Shown piece after piece: positions 1-9,358 of a DNA stretch of 64,000 nucleotides; positions within the stretch are counted from its first letter, which is position 1, and every line of letters begins with the position of its first letter. The position numbers were made by a program, and so were the translations under genes. The notes below the pieces were generated by a model. It did not search any database and was not told where the DNA came from. It saw only the letters and a list, made by a program, of their open reading frames with translations. The DNA is from Clostridium tepidiprofundi DSM 19306 (GTDB lineage: Bacteria; Bacillota; Clostridia; Clostridiales; Clostridiaceae): NCBI RefSeq assembly GCF_001594005.1, contig NZ_LTBA01000001.1, forward strand, positions 1 through 64,000, written 5' to 3'.

Positions 1-437
1 GATATAATATCTGGCTCTTCTTTTGCTTCCTTGCTTTTACCTAATTTACTTAAATTATTTACTATTTCCATAAAAAATTCTATTACTATTTCATAAAAAT
101 ATCTGCTATCAATATTAGATATTACTACTCTAATAGTATCATCAGATGGTATCCCATTTTCTAATTCTAAATAATTTCTCAGCCATTTTTCTTTTTTTAT
201 TCCAAATGCTTCTATTTCACACCATTCATTAGCATTACTTAATACTGCAAAAAGCGTTAATAACACTATATCACTCAATTTATGTTTCACATATGAAGGA
301 TCTCTAAAATCAGGAATCTTTTCTACTCTTGCTATTAAATCTTTTATTACTACAATATCCTTCACTAATGAAAAATCTATATCATTTTCATTAAACATTA
401 TTTGTAATTCTTGTAATTTCTTTGATTTTCGTGCCAT
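1..437 (-). CDS. ISAs1-family transposase, N-terminal part (runs off left edge)
   Basis: The minus strand encodes at least 145 residues starting MARKSKKLQELQ, with AAAAAGGAGA as ribosome binding site about 9 nt upstream. Residues about 35-115 carry the N-terminal DDE_Tnp_1-associated pattern of ISAs1 transposases: IPDFRDPSYVKHKLSDIV, then a hydrophobic LLTLFAVLSNANEW block, an aromatic W-L-R-N-Y-L segment and NGIPSDDTIRVV. The catalytic DDE domain lies beyond position 1. The frame is open throughout the visible part, so the element may be intact. Family assignment rests on this N-terminal pattern only. Confidence 0.85.
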   Translation of the reverse strand, partial: MARKSKKLQELQIMFNENDIDFSLVKDIVVIKDLIARVEKIPDFRDPSYVKHKLSDIVLLTLFAVLSNANEWCEIEAFGIKKEKWLRNYLELENGIPSDDTIRVVISNIDSRYFYEIVIEFFMEIVNNLSKLGKSKEAKEEPDII

Positions 438-549
438 AAAAATAAATCTCCTTTTTTATTTTTATATTACACGATTTTCTACTTGCTAAACAAGCTTTGT
501 ACTATAATTTTAATTTATGGCAAATATTATTTTTTATAAGGTTATCCTG
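1..549 (-). mobile_element. ISAs1-family insertion sequence, 5' part only
   Basis: This is the transposase-start end of an insertion sequence that continues past the left edge. The transposase reads leftward from 437, and about 110 bp of AT-rich non-coding DNA separates its start from the inferred element end. I place that end near 549 because the minus strand there begins CAGGATAACC and because the motA reading frame resumes immediately to the right. The other end, its inverted repeat and the target duplication are outside the window, so the exact boundary is inferred. Confidence 0.72.
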
Positions 550-721
550 AGGACAAGAATATGCAAATAAGGAAATGGTGCTTGAAGGAATATTGGCTAT
601 ACAATCAGGTGTTAATCCACGTATTGTTGAAGAAAAATTAATAGCTTATCTGTCACCAAAAGAAAAAATTGAATTTAAAAATGATACTTTTGAAGGTAAT
701 GAGGTGACAGAAAATGTCTAA
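550..721 (+). pseudogene. motA: motA 3' remnant (flagellar stator MotA), interrupted by the IS
   Basis: The reading frame from 551 to the TAA at 719-721 encodes about 56 residues with the typical MotA C-terminus: ANKEMVLEGILAIQSGVNPR, then IVEEKLIAYLSPKEK. MotA is normally about 260 residues with four membrane helices, none of which is present here. The frame abuts the inferred IS end at 549, so motA has been split by the insertion; its 5' part should lie beyond the element, left of the window. The remnant overlaps the motB start by 8 nt, the usual motAB coupling. An internal ATG at 571-573 exists but could only give a non-functional peptide. Confidence 0.85.
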
Positions 722-1454
722 AAGAAAGAGTAAAGGCAGTGGTATAGATCCTAATGCTTGGTTAACAACATATTCTGATACTATTACTTTGTTATTGACA
801 TTTTTTGTTTTGTTGTATTCATTTTCAACAGTTGATGCCGAGAAATTTCGTTCAATAGCTAATGCACTTCAAACTGTTTTGTCAGGTAATCCGAGTAGAA
901 CTGTTTTAGAACTTAATATGAGTGATGGTGATGTACCAATGATCGGTATGCCTGTTCCTATGACAAAAAAAAATGGTGGCGATAGTAATGATGATATGTA
1001 TGAGAGTATGAATGCACTACTTGAAGAAAACAACCTTAAAGATGTGGTAGATGTGAGAAAGGATTCGCGAGGGTACATATTTGAACTTAAAGATAAAATC
1101 TTGTTTGAAACAGGTCAAGCATATTTGAAAGAGGATAGTAAACCCATATTGGATGTCATAACAAAGTATATTTCTTCAATAAAGAATCAAATTATAATTG
1201 AGGGACATACAGATAATGTACCTATACACAATAGTAAATATTATGATAATTGGGATTTGTCGTCGGCAAGAGCAAATACTGTTGCTAGATATTTTATAAA
1301 AGTAAAGGGAATAACTCCACAAAGAATAGTTACAATGGGATTTGGAGAGTATCATCCTTTGGTAAAAAATGATACTCCAGAACATAGGGCAATGAATAGA
1401 AGAGTTAATATATTAATTGTGACAAAGAACAATCAGAAAGACGGTGATAACTAA
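714..1454 (+). CDS. motB: Flagellar motor stator protein MotB
   Basis: MotB forms the stator with MotA, conducting ions and anchoring the motor to peptidoglycan. The 246 residues show a short basic N-terminus, one membrane helix near residues 20-42 preceded by the proton-binding Asp of the TYSDT motif, a linker, and a C-terminal OmpA-like peptidoglycan-binding domain with EGHTDNVPI and the following LSSARANTVARYF signature. The start overlaps the end of motA and has GAGGTGA upstream. With motA interrupted by an IS, translation may be reduced by polarity, and MotB would lack its partner unless another motA exists. It overlaps fliL by one base (TAATG). Confidence 0.95.
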   Translation: MSKRKSKGSGIDPNAWLTTYSDTITLLLTFFVLLYSFSTVDAEKFRSIANALQTVLSGNPSRTVLELNMSDGDVPMIGMPVPMTKKNGGDSNDDMYESMNALLEENNLKDVVDVRKDSRGYIFELKDKILFETGQAYLKEDSKPILDVITKYISSIKNQIIIEGHTDNVPIHNSKYYDNWDLSSARANTVARYFIKVKGITPQRIVTMGFGEYHPLVKNDTPEHRAMNRRVNILIVTKNNQKDGDN

Positions 1455-1930
1455 TGGGAAAGGAAAAGAAAGAAAGTAAAATAGATAAGGGTAATTTATT
1501 TAAAACAATTATTATTGTTTTTATAGCAGTAGGAATTGCTGGAGGGTCGTTTTTTGCAGGTATTATGGTTGATAAGCTTGTTTTTAGTAAAGAAACAAAT
1601 AAGGTCGAAAAAACTAAAGATGAAGTCAAGGAGGTTATGTTTACATTAGATGATTTTCTCGTAAATCTCGCAGATAAGAGTGGAAGAAGATATTTAAAAG
1701 CGAAAATTTATTTGGGATATGGAGAAGATAAAAAATTGTCTGCAGAATTAGAAGAAAAGAAGTTAAAGATTAGAGATGCAATCATTAATGTATTGAGAAC
1801 TAAAAAGACAGAAGATCTTAATGAAGATGGTACCGAAAGATTAAAGATTGAAATTAAAGACACTGTTAATATGTTGTTAAATGAAGGTAAAATAACAAAT
1901 GTGTATTTTTCAGATATCCTAATTCAATAG
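1454..1930 (+). CDS. fliL: Flagellar basal body-associated protein FliL
   Basis: FliL is a single-pass membrane protein that associates with the stator and supports motor function. The 158 residues have a charged N-terminus, one hydrophobic segment near residues 18-38 ([20 protein letters not shown]) and an extracytoplasmic domain with the family pattern [33 protein letters not shown] and a C-terminal VYFSDILIQ. It starts at the motB stop, so the two are translationally coupled. Assignment is by pattern and by position between motB and fliO/fliP. Confidence 0.93.
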   Translation: MGKEKKESKIDKGNLFKTIIIVFIAVGIAGGSFFAGIMVDKLVFSKETNKVEKTKDEVKEVMFTLDDFLVNLADKSGRRYLKAKIYLGYGEDKKLSAELEEKKLKIRDAIINVLRTKKTEDLNEDGTERLKIEIKDTVNMLLNEGKITNVYFSDILIQ

Positions 1931-1940
1931 GAGAGTAATT

Positions 1941-2288
1941 ATGGATGATTTACAATTGTGGAAAATGGTTATTGAAATTGTAATATTTTTACCATTTATA
2001 ATATTCTTGATTTATTTTGTAGGGAAATATGGTTCAAATAAATTTCAAAATATACAGAATGGTAAAATTATAAAGATATTAGAAAGAGTTCCTATATCAA
2101 AGGATAATTCACTATTGATTGTTAAAATAGCAGATAAATATTATTTAATTTCTTCTTCAAATGGAAGTGTTGAGGTATTGTTTGAAATAGAAAGCGATTA
2201 TATTGCTAATTCTAATATTAATGTTTCAAATAGAAATTTAAGTATACAAGAAGTCTTGAAAAGAATAAAAGGCAAAAAGGAAGATTAA
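1941..2288 (+). CDS. fliO: Flagellar biosynthetic protein FliO (FliO/FliZ family)
   Basis: FliO assists assembly of the FliP ring in the flagellar export gate. The 115-residue protein has one membrane helix near residues 10-28 followed by a small cytoplasmic domain with the family pattern [20 protein letters not shown] and KYYLISSS. The family is short and poorly conserved; the position directly before fliP, two bases apart, supports the call. Confidence 0.85.
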   Translation: MDDLQLWKMVIEIVIFLPFIIFLIYFVGKYGSNKFQNIQNGKIIKILERVPISKDNSLLIVKIADKYYLISSSNGSVEVLFEIESDYIANSNINVSNRNLSIQEVLKRIKGKKED

Positions 2289-2289
2289 T

Positions 2290-3114
2290 ATGTTCAAAAA
2301 TAGAAGATGGGTTGTTTTGGTTGGAGCAGTATTTTTAATTGTATTTGGAGTACATTATGTTTATGCAGAACCAGTACATATTCCTATTCCGAATGTAGGA
2401 GTTACAGTAAGTAAGCCTTCAACACCAGTTGAGTACGTCGATAATATAAAACTATTGATGTTATTGACTGTTCTTACGCTTCTGCCTTCAATAATAATAA
2501 TGACTACTAGTTTTATAAGGATAATAATAGTTTTATCATTGTTCAAAAATGCTATTGGAGCTGCACAGGCTATTCCAAAGCAGGTTCTAATTGGACTAGC
2601 ATTGTTTTTAACATTTTTTATTATGATGCCTACGTACAATAAAATAAATTCGGAGGCTATTCAACCTTATTTAAACAACAAAATAACACAGGAAGAAGCA
2701 ATCAAAATAGGTAGTAAGCCTATAAGAGATTTTATGTTAAGGCAAACGCAGATAAAGGATTTAAAGTTGTTTCTTGAAATTGGTGATTTGAAAGATACTG
2801 TTAAGACAAAATTGGATGCTAACGGACAACAGATTATAAAAAATGGAGTAGAGCAGGTATCGTATGATGATGTACCTTTATATGCGGTTATACCAGCATT
2901 TATGATAAGTGAATTAAAAAAAGGATTTGAAATAGGATTTTTGATATATATTCCATTTATCATAATTGATATAGTTACTGGAAGTGTACTTATGTCAATG
3001 GGTATGTTTATGGTTCCTCCAATGATGATTTCACTGCCATTTAAGCTTTTGTTGTTTGTAATGGTTGATGGATGGCATCTGCTTGTAAAAGCGCTTGTAT
3101 TGGGATTTAAGTGA
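2290..3114 (+). CDS. fliP: Flagellar export gate protein FliP
   Basis: FliP is the core pore-forming subunit of the flagellar type III export gate. The 274 residues begin with a cleavable-type signal sequence ending near YAEP, followed by LLMLLTVLTLLPSIIIMTTS, FIRIIIVLSLF, a polar periplasmic domain and the C-terminal pair of helices with GFLIYIPFIIIDIV and MGMFMVPPMMISLPFKLLLF, all characteristic of FliP. It lies between fliO and fliQ, in the usual order. Confidence 0.96.
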   Translation: MFKNRRWVVLVGAVFLIVFGVHYVYAEPVHIPIPNVGVTVSKPSTPVEYVDNIKLLMLLTVLTLLPSIIIMTTSFIRIIIVLSLFKNAIGAAQAIPKQVLIGLALFLTFFIMMPTYNKINSEAIQPYLNNKITQEEAIKIGSKPIRDFMLRQTQIKDLKLFLEIGDLKDTVKTKLDANGQQIIKNGVEQVSYDDVPLYAVIPAFMISELKKGFEIGFLIYIPFIIIDIVTGSVLMSMGMFMVPPMMISLPFKLLLFVMVDGWHLLVKALVLGFK

Positions 3115-3123
3115 GGTGGTTAG

Positions 3124-3393
3124 ATGACAGAAAATCTAGTAATATCAGTTTTAAAAGATGCTTTACATGTAGGTATTATAACATCTGCACCTATTTTAAT
3201 AACAGCAACATTGGTTGGACTTGCCATTGCCATTTTACAAGCGACAACACAGGTGCAGGAGCAAACATTAACTTTTGTTCCTAAAATATTAATTGCTTCA
3301 TTGGTGGGATTGTTAGTCAGTGGTTGGATGCTTCATAAACTTGTAGATTTTACATATAAAATATTTGAGATTATATCCAATATTACTATTTAG
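3124..3393 (+). CDS. fliQ: Flagellar export gate protein FliQ
   Basis: FliQ is the small two-helix subunit of the export gate that packs around the FliP-FliR core. The 89 residues are the usual length and show helices near 15-40 and 50-75 with the family signature LVGLAIAILQATTQVQEQTL and FVPKI. The start ATG follows GAGGTGG. Twelve bases separate it from the fliR part of the next gene. Confidence 0.95.
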   Translation: MTENLVISVLKDALHVGIITSAPILITATLVGLAIAILQATTQVQEQTLTFVPKILIASLVGLLVSGWMLHKLVDFTYKIFEIISNITI

Positions 3394-3405
3394 GTGGGAT
3401 AAAAT

Positions 3406-5244
3406 TTGATTGATCCAGCGTATGTTTTAGCATTTATATTTATTATGTTTCGACTTTCGGCATTTTTTATGATGGTACCTGTTTTTTTCCCTAGTGGAAC
3501 TCCCAATATTGTCAAGATTTCATTTACAGCTATAATCGCTTTTTTGCTGTTGCCGGTAGTAGATAATTCAATAGTACATTCTATTAATAACAGTTTTGGA
3601 ATTTTTGTATTTACTGCGAATGAAGTCATTACAGGGCTTATATTGGGATATTTAACTAAACTTTGTTTTGAATTCATAAGAATGGCAGGACAACTTATGG
3701 ATTTTCACATTGGATTTTCTATGAGTAATTTTTTTGATCCATCGATAGGTGAAAATGTTACATTAATGGGAAGAATAACTTATTTGTTTGGTGTAATTAT
3801 TTTCTTATTAATTGATGGTCACCATATGCTTATTAGAGCTTTAGCTAATAGTTTTGATGTGATTCAGTTAGGTAAATTTATGCTTTCAAATAAATCGATT
3901 ATGCTTGTATTGGAAGCATTTATAAGTTTCTTTAAAATAGGAGTAATGATATCGATTCCAATAACAATAATTATTTTGATGACAAATTTGATTTTAGGAC
4001 TTGTTTCTAGGTCTGTTCCCCAAATAAATGTAATGATATTAGGACTTCCTATTAAGATATTAGTTGGACTTTTGAGTTTTAGTGTAGCAATTCCTATTTT
4101 AATTAAAATGATGTTGAGTGGATTTGATAATATACCACATATAATCGATACTTTTTTTAAAACAGCACCACTTATGATTGTTTTTGCTGATAGTGGGGGG
4201 GAGAAGACAGAAGAAGCTACTCCAAAGAAAAAATCAGATGCAAAGAAAAAAGGTCAAGTAGCAAGAAGTAAAGAGATTGGACTTGCTTTCACTTTGTTGG
4301 CATCTACTCTTATTTTGTCAATGCTTGGAAATAGACTGGTGAGTGAATTGGGTAGAACAATTTACATATTTTTTAATGACTATTTAAATTTATCATTTAC
4401 ATATAATTCGATTTTTGGAGTTTTAATTATTTCATTGTATAGAATAATGGTTGTGTTTTTGCCATTTGCAGTTCCTATTATGTTGATTGGAATAGCTGTT
4501 AGTTATATGCAAACAGGATATGTTTTTACGCTAGAACCTCTTAAACCAGATTTGAAGAAATTGAATCCAATTACTGGACTAAAGAAATTGTTTTCTGTTA
4601 GATCTATTTTTGAGATGTTTAAGAGTTTAGCAATTGTTTGTGTGTTGAGCTATGTGGGGTACAAGTTTTTGATTGGTAATTATAATGATATTTTGAATTT
4701 TGCTAATATAAGGATTGAAGCTGTAACTTTTTATATGGGGAAATTGACAGTTAGTTTGTTTTTTAAGATATCTTTATTAATGATAGTGATTGCGATAGCT
4801 GATTTTGCTTTTCAGAAAAGACAGCATAAGAAGGATTTGAGGATGTCAAAGCAGGAGATAAAAGAAGAATTTAAACAAATGGAAGGGGATCCTTTAATAA
4901 AATCTAAAATCAAAGAAAAGCAAAGAAGTATGGCTATGAAAAGAATGATGCAGAGTGTCCCTGATGCTACTGTTGTAGTTACAAATCCTACGCATTTTGC
5001 GGTAGCAATAAGGTATGATGAAAAGGTTGATGGAGCACCAATTGTAATTGCAAAAGGTGCCGATTATGTATCATTAAAAATAAAAGAGATTGCAAAACAA
5101 AATAATATACCAATAATTGAAAATAAGCCTTTAGCTAGGTTGTTATATAAAGAAGTAGATATAGATGAAGAAATACCTTCTGATATGTATCAAGCTGTTG
5201 CTGAAATTTTGGCAATAGTATACAAATTAAAGTATAATAAGTAG
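3406..5244 (+). CDS. fliR-flhB: Fused flagellar export gate protein FliR-FlhB
   Basis: A single 612-residue frame joins FliR (about residues 1-255, six membrane helices) to FlhB (about 262-612). The junction holds a run of seven G (4195-4201) and then the classic FlhB start EKTEEATPKKKSDAKKKGQV. FlhB retains four membrane helices and the autocleavage motif NPTH at about residue 527, needed for the rod/hook-to-filament substrate switch. The start is TTG after AGGTGGG. FliR-FlhB fusions are known in Clostridium and relatives. I see no in-frame ATG/GTG/TTG just after the junction that would make FlhB separately. Confidence 0.95.
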   Translation: MIDPAYVLAFIFIMFRLSAFFMMVPVFFPSGTPNIVKISFTAIIAFLLLPVVDNSIVHSINNSFGIFVFTANEVITGLILGYLTKLCFEFIRMAGQLMDFHIGFSMSNFFDPSIGENVTLMGRITYLFGVIIFLLIDGHHMLIRALANSFDVIQLGKFMLSNKSIMLVLEAFISFFKIGVMISIPITIIILMTNLILGLVSRSVPQINVMILGLPIKILVGLLSFSVAIPILIKMMLSGFDNIPHIIDTFFKTAPLMIVFADSGGEKTEEATPKKKSDAKKKGQVARSKEIGLAFTLLASTLILSMLGNRLVSELGRTIYIFFNDYLNLSFTYNSIFGVLIISLYRIMVVFLPFAVPIMLIGIAVSYMQTGYVFTLEPLKPDLKKLNPITGLKKLFSVRSIFEMFKSLAIVCVLSYVGYKFLIGNYNDILNFANIRIEAVTFYMGKLTVSLFFKISLLMIVIAIADFAFQKRQHKKDLRMSKQEIKEEFKQMEGDPLIKSKIKEKQRSMAMKRMMQSVPDATVVVTNPTHFAVAIRYDEKVDGAPIVIAKGADYVSLKIKEIAKQNNIPIIENKPLARLLYKEVDIDEEIPSDMYQAVAEILAIVYKLKYNK

Positions 5245-5275
5245 ATATAAATAATTAAAAATAAGGGTGATTAAA

Positions 5276-7339
5276 GTGGAATATAACAAAAAGGTTAGCT
5301 TAAAAAATAATATTGATGTTATTGTTGCTTTTGGAGTAATAGGCATTGTGCTTATGATGATAATTCCACTACCAACAGCTGTTTTGGATATGTTAATTGC
5401 AGTTAATATTACGACTGCTGTTGTTATAATTCTTTTGACAATGTTTACTACAGAAGTATTGCAATTTTCTATTTTCCCTTCATTGTTGCTTATAACAACA
5501 TTATTTAGATTAGGATTAAATATTTCATCTACAAAATTGATATTAAACAATGCAAATGCAGGTGATATAATTGCAACTTTTGGAAATTTTGTTGTTGGAG
5601 GTAATTACGTTGTAGGAATAATTATTTTTACTATTATTATAATAATTCAATTTGTTGTAATTACAAATGGTGCTGGAAGGGTTTCAGAAGTTGCAGCTAG
5701 ATTTACACTTGATGCTATGCCTGGTAAACAGATGAGTATAGATGCAGATTTAAATGCAGGTATGATAGACGAACAAGAAGCCAAAAGAAGGAGACTAGCA
5801 CTTCAAAAAGAAGCTGATTTTTATGGAGCAATGGATGGTGCATCTAAGTTTGTAAAAGGCGATGCGATTGCAGGAATTGTAATAACATTAATAAATATTC
5901 TTGCAGGAATAATAATAGGTGTTGTAATGAAAAATATGCCTATTGGCGAAGCTGCGACTAGATATATAAAATTGACTGTAGGAGATGGACTTGTAAGCCA
6001 AATACCTGCACTTTTAATATCAACTGCATCTGGAATTATTGTAACTAGATCAGGTAATGATGAGAATTTTGGAACAACTCTGGGTAAACAGTTAACAGCG
6101 TTTTCAAAGGTAATTGCAATTGTTTCGGTTATTTTATTGTTTTTCGCATTTATTCCTGGTATGCCTAAGCTAATATTTATTTTTCTTTCTTCTGCAACAG
6201 GTTTTAGTGCATATATGTTGTATAAAGATGAGAAACAAGAAGTTATAGCTAAACAGGAGGCAGAAGAACAAGAAGTTATGGAAACTGAAAAAAGTGAGCC
6301 TGAGAATGTTATGAATTTAATTCAGGTTGAACCTATGGAAATAGAAATAGGATATGGTTTAATACCATTAGCAGATGAAAGTTCTGGTGGGGATTTGTTG
6401 CAGAGGATTGCTTCTGTCAGAAGACAATGTGCCATAGAACTTGGAATTGTTGTTCAACCTATAAGAATACGTGATAATTTGCAGCTTAAAACCAATGAAT
6501 ATGTTCTTAAGATAAGGGGTACTGATATTGCTAAGGCTGAATTGATGACAAATATGCTTTTGTGTATGGATCCTATGAATGAAGAGATATCTCTACAAGG
6601 CATACAAACAATAGAGCCTACTTTTGGTCTTCCTGCAAAATGGATAAATAAAGACCAAAGGGAAGAAGCTGAAATAAAAGGTTTGACAGTTGTTGATCCT
6701 ACAACTGTCATGGTTACACATTTGACAGAAACTATAAAGTCACATGCTTATGAATTATTAGGAAGACAGGAAACAAAGATGATAATAGATAATATAAAAG
6801 AAAAATACAGTGCTGTTGTTGAGGAACTTATTCCAGATTTAATGACTATTGGTGAGGTACAGAAGGTTCTTCAAAATTTATTAAAAGAAAAGGTTTCAAT
6901 TAAGGATATAGTAACTATATTAGAAACTCTAGCTGATCAATCAAGGAATACTAAAGATATAGAAGTTTTAACTGAGTATGTAAGATTTGCATTATCGAGA
7001 AGTATTTGCAATAATCTTATTGATGATAATAGAGTTATTACAGTTATTATGTTATCACCTGAACTTGAGCAGCTTATAAGCAATAATATTCAAAAATCAT
7101 TGCAAGGTACATTTCCTGCAATTGATCCTGATACAACAAAGAAAATATTTGATGAAATTAACAAGACAATTGAATCAGTTCATTTTTATGAAAATCAACC
7201 TGTTATTTTGGTTTCACCTAATATTAGACCAGCATTTAGAAAACTTATTGAAATGGTTTTTCCAAATATTATTGTTTTATCATTAAATGAAATTCCAAAT
7301 GATGTGGAAATCAAAACCGAAGGAGTTGTTTCTTTGTAA
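5276..7339 (+). CDS. flhA: Flagellar export gate protein FlhA
   Basis: FlhA is the ion-conducting ring of the flagellar export gate and docks substrates through its cytoplasmic domain. About eight membrane helices lie in residues 15-320, with the FHIPEP-family signature DAMPGKQMSIDADLNAG between them, followed by a conserved cytoplasmic domain ending in a variable tail. I take GTG at 5276, 5 nt after AAGGGTGA; a GTG at 5267 in the same frame lies within that binding site. The stop overlaps the flhF start by one base. Confidence 0.95.
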   Translation: MEYNKKVSLKNNIDVIVAFGVIGIVLMMIIPLPTAVLDMLIAVNITTAVVIILLTMFTTEVLQFSIFPSLLLITTLFRLGLNISSTKLILNNANAGDIIATFGNFVVGGNYVVGIIIFTIIIIIQFVVITNGAGRVSEVAARFTLDAMPGKQMSIDADLNAGMIDEQEAKRRRLALQKEADFYGAMDGASKFVKGDAIAGIVITLINILAGIIIGVVMKNMPIGEAATRYIKLTVGDGLVSQIPALLISTASGIIVTRSGNDENFGTTLGKQLTAFSKVIAIVSVILLFFAFIPGMPKLIFIFLSSATGFSAYMLYKDEKQEVIAKQEAEEQEVMETEKSEPENVMNLIQVEPMEIEIGYGLIPLADESSGGDLLQRIASVRRQCAIELGIVVQPIRIRDNLQLKTNEYVLKIRGTDIAKAELMTNMLLCMDPMNEEISLQGIQTIEPTFGLPAKWINKDQREEAEIKGLTVVDPTTVMVTHLTETIKSHAYELLGRQETKMIIDNIKEKYSAVVEELIPDLMTIGEVQKVLQNLLKEKVSIKDIVTILETLADQSRNTKDIEVLTEYVRFALSRSICNNLIDDNRVITVIMLSPELEQLISNNIQKSLQGTFPAIDPDTTKKIFDEINKTIESVHFYENQPVILVSPNIRPAFRKLIEMVFPNIIVLSLNEIPNDVEIKTEGVVSL

Positions 7340-8475
7340 TGGTTATTAAAAAATATTTGGCTAACAGTATGAATGAAGCTATGATGCGTATTAGACGAGA
7401 ACTTGGAAGTGAAGCTGTGATTATTAGTCAGCGAAAGGTTAGAAAAAAGGGTATCAGAGGTTTTTTTTCAAAGAGCATGATTGAGGTTACTGCTGCTGTA
7501 GAAAGCAATGTCAATACAAGTAAAAGTAAAACTGTTGACACTTTTGAAGTATTCAAAAGAGCATTAAATGGAAGAAATGAATTGAGTGTAAATGATGAAA
7601 ATATTCAAAATAAAGAATCCAAAGAAGAAAAACTTTTCAGGGAAGTACACGAACTTAAAAGTATGATTAACAATATTGCTGTAAATCAGTATGGAAGTCA
7701 GAATAAAGAAAATGATGATGCATATAGTGAACTTAGAAACATATTAATGCAAAATGATATTTCAGAAGTTTTCATTGACGAAATAATTGATAAAGTAAAA
7801 AAAATGGATGAAGAAATAGATGATGTATCAAAGGCAAAGAGTGTTATTGAAGATATGATACAAATAAGTGATGATGATTTGAATGGAATTGTTGTGTTGG
7901 TAGGACCTACAGGGGTTGGAAAAACAACGACTGTTGCAAAACTAGCAGGTAAGTTGTCTTTGATTGAGAAAAAAAAGGTTGGGCTTATAACAATAGATAC
8001 ATATAGGATTGGTGCAGTTGAGCAATTAAAAACATATGCGAATATTATGAATATTCCTTTTAGAGTGGTATTTACAATAAATGATATTGAAAATGCTGTA
8101 AAGGAATTGGAGGACTGTGACGTCATAATAATTGATACTACTGGAAGAAGCAGCAAAAATAAAATGCAAATATCTGAATTAAGAGCATTTTTAGGAAGGT
8201 TAAATATAGATAATATTAATTTAGTTATAAGTTGTACGACAAAGAATAAAGATATTGATATAATAGTAGATGGATATGATGTTTTAAATTATAATAATAT
8301 CATAATAACTAAATTGGATGAAACTTCTACGTATGGTTCAATACTTAATATATTACTAAAAGCGGATAAACCATTAAGTTATATTGCAACGGGACAGAAT
8401 GTACCAGATGATATTATAAAGACCGATAAAAAATATATTTCAGAACTTGTTTTAGGGGTGGAAGAATCATGCTAG
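7339..8475 (+). CDS. flhF: SRP-like GTPase FlhF
   Basis: FlhF is an SRP-type GTPase that controls flagellar placement and number and helps recruit early export-gate parts. The 378 residues have a basic N-terminal region, an N domain and a GTPase G domain with P-loop GPTGVGKTTTVAKLAG, the SRP insertion-box pattern TIDTYRIGAVEQLKTYA, DTTGRS and TKLDE. Its start touches the flhA stop and its end overlaps flhG by 7 nt, so the GTPase and its regulator are co-translated. Confidence 0.95.
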   Translation: MVIKKYLANSMNEAMMRIRRELGSEAVIISQRKVRKKGIRGFFSKSMIEVTAAVESNVNTSKSKTVDTFEVFKRALNGRNELSVNDENIQNKESKEEKLFREVHELKSMINNIAVNQYGSQNKENDDAYSELRNILMQNDISEVFIDEIIDKVKKMDEEIDDVSKAKSVIEDMIQISDDDLNGIVVLVGPTGVGKTTTVAKLAGKLSLIEKKKVGLITIDTYRIGAVEQLKTYANIMNIPFRVVFTINDIENAVKELEDCDVIIIDTTGRSSKNKMQISELRAFLGRLNIDNINLVISCTTKNKDIDIIVDGYDVLNYNNIIITKLDETSTYGSILNILLKADKPLSYIATGQNVPDDIIKTDKKYISELVLGVEESC

Positions 8476-9338
8476 ATCAAGCTGCAAGTCTTAGAAAATT
8501 GGTTGCTGATAGTGAATTTAATTCATGTAATATTCATAAGATAAAACCTAAAATTATTACTATTACGTCTGGAAAGGGAGGAGTAGGTAAAAGTAATTTT
8601 GTTGTTAATTTATCCATAGCAATTCAAAATACTGGTAAAAAGGTGCTTGTATTTGATGCAGACATTGGTATGGGAAATGATGATGTTTTGATGGGGTTTT
8701 ATCCGAAATATAATGTGTTTGATATTATATTTAATAATAAAGACATAGGAGAGGTTGTTATAACTGGCCATAATGGAGTAAAATTGCTTCCTGGAGGTTC
8801 TGGTTTATCAAAAATAGAAGAGCTTACAAAGGAGCAGAGAGATTTATTTTTGGAAAAACTTGTAGCTATTCAAAATGTAGATTATATATTAATGGATACG
8901 GGGGCAGGAATAAATAAAACCGTTTTAGCGTTTGCAGCTTGTTGTGAGGAACTAATTTTGATAACTACACCTGAGCCAACATCTTTGACAGATGCATATA
9001 GTTTGGCAAAAGCTATAGACCATTTTAAATTGAAAGATAAAGTGAGTTTAATAGTAAATAGAGTACTTGATACAAGAGAAGGTAGAGTAACTTTTTCAAA
9101 GTTTAAGAATGCTGTTGATACTTTTTTAAAGATTGATGTTGAATATTTGGGATGTATAAGAGAGGACAGAAAGCTTATTCAATCTGTAAGGCAGCAGATA
9201 CCTTTTATTATTAATTATCCAAATTGTGACGCTTCAAAAAATATTGTTGAAATTGCGAGGAAAATACAAGGATTGACTAATGATAATTCAACTAATATTC
9301 AAGGATTTTTCAGAAAAATATTCAATATTCTCTCATAA
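8469..9338 (+). CDS. flhG: MinD/ParA-like ATPase FlhG
   Basis: FlhG (YlxH) is a MinD-type ATPase that stimulates the FlhF GTPase and limits flagellar number. The 289 residues include an N-terminal stretch before the P-loop with the DQAASLRKLV activator-helix pattern, the deviant Walker A GKGGVGKSNF, VFDADIGMGN and LMDTGAG. The last residues, GFFRKIFNILS, look like an amphipathic membrane-targeting helix of the MinD type (inference). It overlaps flhF. Confidence 0.93.
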   Translation: MLDQAASLRKLVADSEFNSCNIHKIKPKIITITSGKGGVGKSNFVVNLSIAIQNTGKKVLVFDADIGMGNDDVLMGFYPKYNVFDIIFNNKDIGEVVITGHNGVKLLPGGSGLSKIEELTKEQRDLFLEKLVAIQNVDYILMDTGAGINKTVLAFAACCEELILITTPEPTSLTDAYSLAKAIDHFKLKDKVSLIVNRVLDTREGRVTFSKFKNAVDTFLKIDVEYLGCIREDRKLIQSVRQQIPFIINYPNCDASKNIVEIARKIQGLTNDNSTNIQGFFRKIFNILS

Positions 9339-9358
9339 GTAAATATGGAGGTTTTATA

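Noticed and set aside
7698-8156. 152-codon minus-strand frame inside flhF
   Set aside because: Antisense shadow of flhF; no ribosome binding site or family pattern.
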